A stretch of DNA of 64,000 nt, taken from Bradyrhizobium macuxiense (GTDB lineage: Bacteria; Pseudomonadota; Alphaproteobacteria; Rhizobiales; Xanthobacteraceae). This document shows, piece after piece, positions 33,718 through 40,535 of this stretch. The stretch covers positions 1-64,000 of the forward strand of contig NZ_VITY01000008.1 of NCBI RefSeq assembly GCF_007993935.1, read 5' to 3'. Each line of letters opens with the position of its first letter. Position 1 is the stretch's first letter. Position numbers and translations under genes: made by a program. The notes beneath the pieces are model-generated. The model saw nothing but the letters and a program-made list of their open reading frames with translations. It did not search any database and was not told where the DNA came from.

Positions 33718-34275
33718 TTGAACGCACATGTCTCGCAAGGCGGTTGGCCGGTGCTGGTCTTGAATGCGGACTTCCGGCCGCTCAGTTATTACCCGCTGTC
33801 GCTCTGGTCCTGGCAGGACGCGATCAAGGCGGTGTTCCTCGATCGCGTCAACATCGTCGAATATTACGACCGCGCGGTACGAAGTCCTTCCTTCGAAATC
33901 CAGCTGCCCAGCGTCGTATCCCTGAAATCCTTCGTCAAGCCGACCACCCACCCCGCCTTCACCCGGTTCAACGTCTTCCTTCGCGACCGATTCAGCTGCC
34001 AATATTGCCTGTCGGGCGACGACCTCACCTTCGATCACATCATTCCGCGCAGCAAGGGTGGCCAGACCACCTGGGAGAACGTCGTCGCCGCCTGCTCGCC
34101 CTGCAATCTGCGCAAGGGCAATCTGACGCCGCAGCAGGCCAAGATGTTTCCGAAGCAGACGCCCTACGCCCCGACCGTTCATCAGCTGCACCGCAACGGC
34201 CGGCTGTTCCCACCGAACTATCTGCACGAGAGCTGGCTCGATTATCTCTACTGGGATACTGAGCTCGATCCGTAG
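33718..34275 (+). CDS. HNH endonuclease
   Basis: 185 residues. The start is TTG, with AGGAG six bases upstream and the family start MNAHVSQGGWPVLVLNADFR. The HNH core is complete: CQYC (94-97), FDHIIPRSKGG (D106/H107), TTWENVVAACSPCN (N121, C126, C129) and LRKGN, so it binds one structural zinc plus a catalytic metal. These single-copy HNH proteins are conserved in Rhizobiales and are not part of a visible restriction system; a repair or housekeeping nuclease role is inferred. It is divergent from the ClC gene and followed by a MarR gene 22 bases on. Confidence 0.9.
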   Translation: MNAHVSQGGWPVLVLNADFRPLSYYPLSLWSWQDAIKAVFLDRVNIVEYYDRAVRSPSFEIQLPSVVSLKSFVKPTTHPAFTRFNVFLRDRFSCQYCLSGDDLTFDHIIPRSKGGQTTWENVVAACSPCNLRKGNLTPQQAKMFPKQTPYAPTVHQLHRNGRLFPPNYLHESWLDYLYWDTELDP

Positions 34276-34297
34276 GCGGCGCGGAGCCAGCCCGGGG

Positions 34298-34834
34298 ATG
34301 AACGAGGACGAAACCAAACTTTGGTTGCGGCTGCTCGGCTGCTCGTCGCAAATCGCAAGAGAGATCAATCGGCGGCTCAGGGACCGATTCGAATACAGCC
34401 TTGCCCGCCTGCATGTGCTGGAAGCGCTATCGGCCTCAAAGCGCGGCATGGCGTTGAATCACCTCGCCAACGCTTTGATGGTGCCGCAAAGCAATGTCAC
34501 CGCTCTCGTCAACGAACTCGTCAAGATCGGTCACATCAAACGCGTAACCGCGGAGGCGGATCGCCGCGTTCAGGTCGTTCTGCTGACGAAAGCCGGCAGG
34601 GCCATCCTTCGCCGGCTGCGGGCGGAGCAGACGCGCGCGCTCTCGGCATTGTTCCTCGACGTGCCGCGCGACGACATCGCAAGCCTGCTGATGGATCTGA
34701 CAGGATTTGAACAGGCGGTGTCCGCCAACGTTCAATTGAACGGCAAGCGGCGAACCGCGCCCAGGAGAAGGCGGCAACCTCCGCCCAAGTCGCCTCGCCG
34801 GCGGCCCGCGTCGCAATCGCGTTCGAAACAATAG
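34298..34834 (+). CDS. MarR-family regulator with basic tail
   Basis: 178 residues. The winged-helix core spans about 10-140, with the recognition region MALNHLANALMVPQSNVTALVNELV and the wing ITRVTAEADRRVQVVLLTKAG-like segment (here IKRVTAEADRRVQVVLLT). The last ~30 residues are a disordered Arg/Pro/Lys tail (RRRRQPPPKSPRRRPAS) that could add non-specific DNA contacts. It follows the HNH gene closely on the same strand. Ligand and targets unknown. It is convergent with the porin gene. Confidence 0.87.
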   Translation: MNEDETKLWLRLLGCSSQIAREINRRLRDRFEYSLARLHVLEALSASKRGMALNHLANALMVPQSNVTALVNELVKIGHIKRVTAEADRRVQVVLLTKAGRAILRRLRAEQTRALSALFLDVPRDDIASLLMDLTGFEQAVSANVQLNGKRRTAPRRRRQPPPKSPRRRPASQSRSKQ

Positions 34835-34858
34835 TCGCCGGGACCAAGGCGTTTTCGA

Positions 34859-34875
34859 TTCTGATCGAATCAGAA
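34859..34875. promoter_or_regulatory. Short perfect inverted repeat after the MarR gene
   Basis: TTCTGAT (34859-34865) and ATCAGAA (34869-34875) with a three-base loop, 25 bases after the MarR stop. It could be a weak plus-strand transcription stop or an operator; there is no T-run. Confidence 0.4.
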
Positions 34876-34892
34876 CCGGCGATCAAAATGCG

Positions 34893-34922
34893 AAGGCCTC
34901 CGATGGGCATACCGGAGGCCTT
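34893..34922 (-). terminator. Terminator hairpin of the porin gene
   Basis: Perfect 10-base arms AAGGCCTCCG and CGGAGGCCTT with a 10-base loop. On the minus strand it is followed by CGCATTTTGAT, giving a short T-run. It lies 58 bases beyond the porin stop and 58 beyond the MarR stop, so it may serve both convergent genes. Confidence 0.75.
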
Positions 34923-34980
34923 CCTTGGAGGTAACAATCTCTATGAGTTCAGAGCAATCTCCCTTTCTGTTGATGAATCC

Positions 34981-36534
34981 TTACCAGTTGCGCTGGGCAC
35001 GAAGGAGCAAGAGCACGGTGTTCTGGTCCTTCAGTTCGTACACGGTGCCCGGCTTGCCGATGCCGGCGCTGCCCGGATAGGCGATCGTGCCCGCGAACTT
35101 CTGATCGATGTGGGTGTAGGTCAGATCTGCCGAGAAGGTCAGGTTCTTGACCGGGGTCCACCGGGTGATCAGGCCGAGCTGTGCGATGTTGTAATCGGGG
35201 TTGCAGGAGGTCAGGCCGGCGGTGCCGAAGGCGGCGCCGAACGAACCACCCACACCGGAGCCGGTTGGGCCGCAGATATAGGACTTGGCCGTACCGTTAT
35301 AGCGGACCCCGGCGTAGGCACCGTAGATTGCCGTGTTCCAGTAGGCATCCCAATTGTGGGTGTACGCGCCGCGCATGCCCCAGGTCGTGATCAGCTGCTG
35401 CTGGCCACCGGCGACGAACACCGAGTCAGGCGCCATGCCGAAGCCGACGCTCTGATACGCGCCCGGCAGATTGGTGCCGCCGAACACCGTGTTCGAACCA
35501 GCCGAACCGGCAAGGTCCTGGATGTTGTAGCGGGTTGCGCCGTTGGTGTAGACGCCCTGGATGTTGATCGTGTCGCCAGGTCCGGTCGGGATATTCTTGA
35601 TCGACAGGCCCAACTGACCCGCCCAGCCCCACTTGTCGTCCGGATGGCCGGTGGTTTCAGTGCCGCCGTAGTAGGCCGCATGGTTGTTATGCGCCGCGAA
35701 GGACGCCTGGAACAGACCCCAGGCCTGGTCGACGCGCAACATCGCAACAAGGTCGGGCGCGACCGTGCCAGCGTAGTTGCTGAGACCGAACGCGCCGAGT
35801 GCGCCCGGCGCAGCGCCCAGATTGTTGACGCCAGCCTGGTAGTAGGCCGTCTGATCCTGCGCCGACAGTGCCATCGACACGCCGTTGCCGAACTGCGCGG
35901 TGTAGGTGAACTGGTTCACGCCGGTGATCGTGCCGCCGCCACCGACGAGACCGTCGTAGTTGTTGCCCGGGTAGTTGGCCCACGGCGTTGAGAACTGCGA
36001 GACCGCCTTGCCCATGGTGAAGCCCGCGAACTGGATGAAGGCGTAGTAGACGCCGACCGTACCGCCCGCGACACCACCGCCATTGGCGTTGTTGGGAGCC
36101 TGCGTCGTGCCGATCGGCGAGTAGACGGTCGCGCCATTGCCCTGCCCGGCATAGCTATCCGTGGTCCAGCTGAAGGTCGCATCGAAGAAGGTGCGGACCA
36201 CGCCGTATTCGGTCGCGGTACGCGTGTCGATGTTCAGATCCTGACGAGAACGCCAGGTGTAGCCGTTGGTGAAACGATTGTTCGCACCGCCGGCACCCGA
36301 GGTGTTGCCGGTGTTGTCGGAGTTCGTGTTCGCCAGAACGTCGACGCGCAAATAACCGCCCAGCTTGATGCACGTGTCGCTACCCGGGATGTAGTAGAAA
36401 CCCGGGCCGTACAGCGAACACACCTTCACGTATTCGACCGCCTTGGCCTTCAGTGGAAGGTCGGCCGCTTGCGCGCCGGCCAATCCAATGAACGACGCTG
36501 CCGAAGCCAAAATAACACTCTTGGAAAGCTGCAT
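34981..36534 (-). CDS. Outer-membrane porin (Porin_2 family)
   Basis: 517 residues from MQLSKSVILASAASFIGL, with a signal peptide cleaved after AQA (about 23). The family signature CSLYGPGFYYIPGSDTC, IKLGGYLRVD follows directly, and beta strands rich in Gly/Asn/Thr continue to a C-terminal aromatic residue (QRNW), the outer-membrane insertion signal. A 16-strand trimeric general porin is expected. AGGAGG lies four bases before the ATG; the frame is open 41 codons upstream, but that part is leader. The long AT-rich leader and strong ribosome site suggest high expression. Confidence 0.95.
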   Translation of the reverse strand: MQLSKSVILASAASFIGLAGAQAADLPLKAKAVEYVKVCSLYGPGFYYIPGSDTCIKLGGYLRVDVLANTNSDNTGNTSGAGGANNRFTNGYTWRSRQDLNIDTRTATEYGVVRTFFDATFSWTTDSYAGQGNGATVYSPIGTTQAPNNANGGGVAGGTVGVYYAFIQFAGFTMGKAVSQFSTPWANYPGNNYDGLVGGGGTITGVNQFTYTAQFGNGVSMALSAQDQTAYYQAGVNNLGAAPGALGAFGLSNYAGTVAPDLVAMLRVDQAWGLFQASFAAHNNHAAYYGGTETTGHPDDKWGWAGQLGLSIKNIPTGPGDTINIQGVYTNGATRYNIQDLAGSAGSNTVFGGTNLPGAYQSVGFGMAPDSVFVAGGQQQLITTWGMRGAYTHNWDAYWNTAIYGAYAGVRYNGTAKSYICGPTGSGVGGSFGAAFGTAGLTSCNPDYNIAQLGLITRWTPVKNLTFSADLTYTHIDQKFAGTIAYPGSAGIGKPGTVYELKDQNTVLLLLRAQRNW

Positions 36535-36982
36535 AAAACCTCCTGCCTTTTTTCGTTTGAGGAGATTTGCGATCGAGCTGACTGCGCCCCTGATCTTCAT
36601 CCCCAACCAATCCGCGTCGCTTCGGCGTGAGACGGATGATCGGTGACCGATCTCCAATCTCCGCGAAGCCCCTCACCACGCGGATCGATGAGAACAACAG
36701 TTCGTGAGACGCGACAATGCGACAAATGCTTGTCACACGCATTCAATGTCGTCTCGTGATACTTCTAACACACTGATATAAGAAGATATTTATATTCCAT
36801 ACATGAAGTATCAGTAACGCTAGAAAGATAGCTTTTGCGCTATCCGTTGATCGCTGATTTATGGCGCGCGCACGAAAACGTCCCGACACCTTCACAGCGC
36901 GGGACGCACGTTGGCCAAAATAGATTCAGTTGAGTGGAAACCTCCGCGGCGCAGGACATCCAATCGTCGTATCGAAGACTCT
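36535..36982 (-). promoter_or_regulatory. AT-rich regulatory region upstream of the porin
   Basis: About 450 bases without a gene. It is strikingly AT-rich at 36770-36840. It contains an inverted repeat, TGATACTT (36757-36764) and AAGTATCA (36806-36813), and repeats of TGTCAC/GACAA type near 36720. Probably the porin promoter and operators; no exact minus-10/minus-35 pair can be assigned with confidence. Confidence 0.45.
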
Positions 36983-37249
36983 TCAGCCGACCTCAGGCTT
37001 GGCAACGCCTTCCTGTCGCGTCGCCGAAACATGAACGCCCAGGTTTGGCGCGCCGACGAATTCGATTCCGGCATTCTCAAGCGCCTCGCGAATCCGCTGC
37101 ACTGTGTCGAAGTTGGCTTCTATCCGGCCTTCAAGACGCTCCAGACGTCGGATCGTCGCAAGTGCCAAACCAGCTTCTTGCGCAAGCCGATCCTGCCTCC
37201 AGCGGAGGAGCGCGCGCGCCGCCTTGATCTGCCGTACGTCCGTAAGCAT
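36983..37249 (-). CDS. Small XRE-type helix-turn-helix regulator
   Basis: 88 residues. The Cro/CI-type helix-turn-helix occupies the first 65: MLTDVRQIKAARALLRWRQD, then RLAQEAGLALATIRRLER and NFDTVQRIREALENAGIEFV. A short tail follows. Such stand-alone XRE proteins are frequent in Bradyrhizobium; some act as antitoxins, but no toxin-like partner is adjacent. It lies 36 bases downstream of a 42-residue ORF on the same strand. Confidence 0.8.
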   Translation of the reverse strand: MLTDVRQIKAARALLRWRQDRLAQEAGLALATIRRLERLEGRIEANFDTVQRIREALENAGIEFVGAPNLGVHVSATRQEGVAKPEVG

Positions 37250-37285
37250 TCTCTTCGAGTTCCTCCTGGACGCTGCGTTGTCCTC

Positions 37286-37414
37286 TCAATCCAACTGAGC
37301 ATTCGCGACGTTGTCGCCGACCGCCTTCCACCGCAAGCGTTGGCCGAACCCTTGGAACATCATTTGGAACATCATTTGGATCATCATCCGGTCGAGGTCC
37401 GCTTCGGTGATCAT
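37286..37414 (-). CDS. 42-residue small protein with internal repeat
   Basis: The ATG at 37414 is preceded by GGAGAGG at a good distance. The product MITEADLDRMMIQ continues with MMFQMMFQGFGQRLRW and ends NVANAQLD. The DNA holds a tandem 12-base repeat (ATGATGTTCCAA) coding MMFQ twice. It may be a leader peptide or the first gene of a two-gene unit with the XRE regulator. No family recognised. Confidence 0.4.
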   Translation of the reverse strand: MITEADLDRMMIQMMFQMMFQGFGQRLRWKAVGDNVANAQLD

Positions 37415-37998
37415 GCATCCTCTCCGGCGCGATAGCCGCGGGCGCGCCGGTAGCAACCGGTTCAGCCGCCGGCACACTTCCTCCGTGCATCCGCGGCACC
37501 TACGCGCGACGATCGCGAGACAGCGTAAGAAGGAAACGAGCGGAGCGCATCCCCGACCTATTTGTACAGATTGCGCAGAGGTGCAAACGGAGGATTGTGC
37601 TGAGCGGCGCGGTAGATTGCCACAGCCGCACCAATGTGAGTTCCATCCGATTTGCTACCGGAGTTGCGCGATCTGTTTTGCTCAAGGGATCAGTCATCGT
37701 GACGCGCGGCATGTTGACCTGCGACACGCGCACCGACCGGCCCTCGCCCTTGCCGTTCAAGAACAAGGTGAACAGAAGACCGACCGTGATGCCTTGACGC
37801 GGACGAAGGCACGGAGCCGGTTGGGATGCCTGTCACCCACCTGATCGCTGCAGCATGCGTGCCGCATGAGCGCTAGCAGGCGCGTCGGACGCGGCGATAT
37901 CTATATCGGCCGGGCGAGGACTGGAGCCCGTTGATGTACGACTTCGGCTGAGAGCGGGCGACAGGCTGCGACGGTGCGGGCAGCAACCGCAGTTCAGG
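37415..37998. other. Gene-free stretch, low-complexity composition
   Basis: About 580 bases with several short ORFs on both strands but none with a ribosome site plus protein-like composition. G+C is lower than in flanking genes in parts (37580-37700). It may hold remnants of lost genes. Nothing specific can be supported. Confidence 0.4.
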
Positions 37999-38211
37999 CT
38001 ATGCCGGCTGTCTGGTAAGGGCCGCCTCACCTTCTTCGCGTCCGGGCACGCTGACGTGGACTTCATGTCCCAACCTGATCGCCAGCGCCGCGGCGGCAGT
38101 TGCCGACTCGAATGCGGCTTCCTTGGTGGCGTATCCGGCGTTGAGCTTGCCGTCGTGCAGAACGCCCCATTCCTCGCCAGCCGCGATGACGGCGTATTGA
38201 GCCAAACCCAT
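37999..38211 (-). CDS. Conserved small protein of unknown function
   Basis: About 70 residues: LAQYAVIAAGEEWGVLHDGK, then YATKEAAFESATAAAALAIR and LGHEVHVSVPGR. The pattern (strand, strand, helix, strand) resembles the DUF2188-like fold, and I recall close relatives among Bradyrhizobium hypothetical proteins. Two ATG codons are adjacent; the second is preferred because AAGGAGG lies five bases before it. It stands alone on the minus strand. Function unknown. Confidence 0.7.
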   Translation of the reverse strand: MGLAQYAVIAAGEEWGVLHDGKLNAGYATKEAAFESATAAAALAIRLGHEVHVSVPGREEGEAALTRQPA

Positions 38212-38377
38212 CATGTCCTCCTTGCGCAGGGTGGCGCTGCGTCACGTGCCGTTGCGCCGATATGTCTTGCGGACGACCGGCCAACGACCGGTTCGGAGCG
38301 AGGTTCCTACGCGCAACCGGCCGGCTCCGGGCTGAATAGGAACGAAGCTGCGTCGGCGGCGTCGGACTGGAGATGTG

Positions 38378-38542
38378 ATGAGCAGGACGCCAATCATGGT
38401 CCGAGAAGGCCCGGCCGAACCAGCGCCGGCAAACACAATTGAGACGCCCCAGGAAAGGCAGGCACGTTCCTACGGCATGATGTTCACGTCAGCGATCATC
38501 GCGCTCGTGATCATCGTCGTCGCCTACATGCTGGTGCGATAG
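38378..38542 (+). CDS. 54-residue single-pass membrane protein
   Basis: A polar N-terminal part (MSRTPIMVREGPAEPAPANT and QERQARSYG) is followed by one hydrophobic helix, MMFTSAIIALVIIVVAYMLV, ending in R. GGAG sits five bases before the ATG. It is below the size most gene finders keep. The clear helix near the C-terminus and good ribosome site support a real tail-anchored-type protein. Divergent from the conserved small protein; function unknown. Confidence 0.6.
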   Translation: MSRTPIMVREGPAEPAPANTIETPQERQARSYGMMFTSAIIALVIIVVAYMLVR

Positions 38543-38698
38543 ACACGGACCGGCGCGAGCCGGACCGCAACGGTGTCAGCCGCGATCTCCGGTTCGAGAA
38601 TCGTGCCGACGGTCGCCGTGCGTATCGCGTCACTCCCGGTTGCGCAGAAATATCCGTCCACCACCGCTTCGTTCGGCGTTCCTGCGCGTTCATGGAAC

Positions 38699-39910
38699 AT
38701 GCCCGATCGCAAAGCGAAATCGTCTTCTGCGCCTGCGCGCCTGTGGCCGCTGCTGGCCGTGAACTTCTTCATGGCAGACATGCAGTCCGGGATCGGGCCG
38801 TTCGTCGGGGTCTTCCTTCAACTGCATGGCTGGACCAGCGGCCTGATCGGCACCGCCCTCACGCTCGGCAATGTCGCCGGCATGCTGATCACGACACCGA
38901 TCGGCGGCTGCATCGATACGACGAACCACAAGCGGGCATGGGTGATCGTGCCAGGCGTCGCGGTCGTGGTGGCATCGGCCGTCATCCTGATGTCGCAAAG
39001 CTTCTGGGCCGTCGCGCTGTCCCAGGTTGCGACCTCGATCGCGGGCGCGGCGATCGTTCCGGCGGTCACCGGCATCACGCTCGGCATCGTCAGACAGCGC
39101 GGCTTCAACCGGCAGAACGGCCGCAACCAGGCCTTCAACCACGCCGGCAACATGGTCGGCGCCGCGGCATCGGGCTATCTCGGCTGGCAATACGGCTATG
39201 TGGCAGTGTTCGTGCTCGCCGCCCTGTTCGGCGCGGTCACGATTGCTTGCGTCCTGATGATCCCGCCCGGCAGCATCGATCACCACGCAGCACGCGGTAA
39301 GGAAGAAGACCCGGACAGCCAGCCCAGCGGCTTCTCCGTGCTGGTCAAGCACAAGCCGCTGCTGGTGCTCGCCGTCGCACTGGCCGCATTCCACCTCGGC
39401 AACGCGTCGATCGTACCTCTCTACGGCCTTGCTGCCGTCGCAGGCAATTATGCCAACGGTCCAAGCTTCGTCGCGACCACGATCGTGGTCGCGCAGGCGG
39501 TGATGATCCTTGCGTCGATCGCGGGCATGCGCGCGGCCGAGCGCCGCAACTATTGGCCCGTCCTGCTGCTGTCGTTTCTGGTGTTGCCCGTGCGCGGCGT
39601 ACTTGCCTTCTTTCTGTCCGGCTGGTGGGGCGTCCTGCCGGTACAAATCCTCGACGGCATCGGCGCCGGCCTGCAAAGCGTGGCCGTGCCGGGAATGGTC
39701 GCGCGATCACTGAACGGAACCGGCCGCGTCAATCTCGGGCAAGGCGCGGTCATTACCGTCCAGGGCATCGGCGCCTCGCTGAGCCCGGCGCTCGGCGGCT
39801 GGATCGCACAATGGGTCGGCTACGGTCCGGTCTTCCTGGTGCTCGGCGGACTGGGGCTTGTGTCGGTTGCGCTCTGGATCGTCTTCCGGTCGACCGTGCA
39901 GGAATTCTGA
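38699..39910 (+). CDS. Major facilitator superfamily transporter
   Basis: 403 residues from MPDRKAKSSSAPARL, with about twelve membrane helices in two halves and a cytoplasmic loop near 185-205 (ARGKEEDPDSQPSG). The N-terminal MFS loop appears as GGCIDTTNHKRAW between helices 2 and 3. It resembles small drug/metabolite exporters; the substrate is unknown. A longer open frame upstream is not transporter-like. It lies 90 bases before the MarR gene of the efflux operon and may share its regulation. Confidence 0.9.
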   Translation: MPDRKAKSSSAPARLWPLLAVNFFMADMQSGIGPFVGVFLQLHGWTSGLIGTALTLGNVAGMLITTPIGGCIDTTNHKRAWVIVPGVAVVVASAVILMSQSFWAVALSQVATSIAGAAIVPAVTGITLGIVRQRGFNRQNGRNQAFNHAGNMVGAAASGYLGWQYGYVAVFVLAALFGAVTIACVLMIPPGSIDHHAARGKEEDPDSQPSGFSVLVKHKPLLVLAVALAAFHLGNASIVPLYGLAAVAGNYANGPSFVATTIVVAQAVMILASIAGMRAAERRNYWPVLLLSFLVLPVRGVLAFFLSGWWGVLPVQILDGIGAGLQSVAVPGMVARSLNGTGRVNLGQGAVITVQGIGASLSPALGGWIAQWVGYGPVFLVLGGLGLVSVALWIVFRSTVQEF

Positions 39911-39974
39911 CGTCCTCCGTGATCGCATTTGCGTGATCAACCGCGATGTTCGCAAGGTATATGATTGCAACCTA

Positions 39975-39990
39975 ATAGTTCGTATCCTAT
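39975..39990. promoter_or_regulatory. Putative MarR operator
   Basis: ATAGTTCGTATCCTAT is an imperfect palindrome (ATAG...CTAT) ending nine bases before the MarR start. A further inverted pair TTGCG/CGCAA lies at about 39930-39956. Position suits autorepression. Confidence 0.4.
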
Positions 39991-39999
39991 CTAATCCAC

Positions 40000-40533
40000 A
40001 TGCCTCCGTCGCAATCCCACATCCACGCCGAGATCGGCCGCCTGATCACCCGGCTCGGGCGGATCTGGCGTCGCGAGTCGGATCAGGCGCTGTCGGATCA
40101 CGGCCTGTCCTACGCCACGGCGATCCCGCTGCTGGTGCTGTCGCGGCAGGGGGAGAATGTCCGTCAGGGCGTGCTCGCCGACGAATTGGGGATCGAGGGG
40201 CCTTCGCTGGTTCGGCTGATCGATCTGCTCGAATCCGAAGGCCTGGTCGAGCGCCGCGAGGACCCGACCGACCGGCGCGCCAAGACGCTGCATCTCACCG
40301 TTTCAGGCGAGGCCAAGGTCGAGGAGACCAACCGGGTGCTACGCCGCGTGCGCGCAAGCCTGCTGAAGGATATCGGCAGCGAGGAACTTGCGGTAACCTT
40401 CGAGACGCTCCAGCGCATCGAGCAGCGCGCGAGCCGCCTGCAGCACGCCAAGAGTGTTCAAGGCAAGACTCCTGCAGGCAAGACTCCTGCAGGCAAGACT
40501 GCTGCAGACAAGACTGCTGCAGAGGCGAGATAG
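40000..40533 (+). CDS. MarR-family regulator of the efflux operon
   Basis: 177 residues. Winged-helix core: VLADELGIEGPSLVRLIDLL (recognition helix), LVERREDPTDRRAKTLHLT (wing). The tail is a tandem KTPAGKTPAGKTAADKTAAE, coded by imperfect 15-base DNA repeats at 40461-40525. No Shine-Dalgarno is evident before the ATG, so translation may be leaderless or weak. The next gene starts two bases after the stop. This SlyA/EmrR-like protein probably represses the FUSC-DUF1656-HlyD genes and is released by an aromatic compound. Confidence 0.9.
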   Translation: MPPSQSHIHAEIGRLITRLGRIWRRESDQALSDHGLSYATAIPLLVLSRQGENVRQGVLADELGIEGPSLVRLIDLLESEGLVERREDPTDRRAKTLHLTVSGEAKVEETNRVLRRVRASLLKDIGSEELAVTFETLQRIEQRASRLQHAKSVQGKTPAGKTPAGKTAADKTAAEAR

Positions 40534-40535
40534 TC

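Noticed and set aside
33718..34834. Defence island built on the HNH endonuclease
   Set aside because: The HNH protein is of a conserved chromosomal type and the neighbours (ClC, MarR, porin) are not defence genes.
36983..37414. Toxin-antitoxin pair (42-residue ORF plus XRE protein)
   Set aside because: The small ORF has no toxin-like fold or length, and XRE proteins of this size often stand alone.
38524..38781. An 85-codon minus-strand frame overlapping the MFS start
   Set aside because: Less Arg-rich than most shadows, but no ribosome site or family and it overlaps a clear transporter start; kept out for lack of support.
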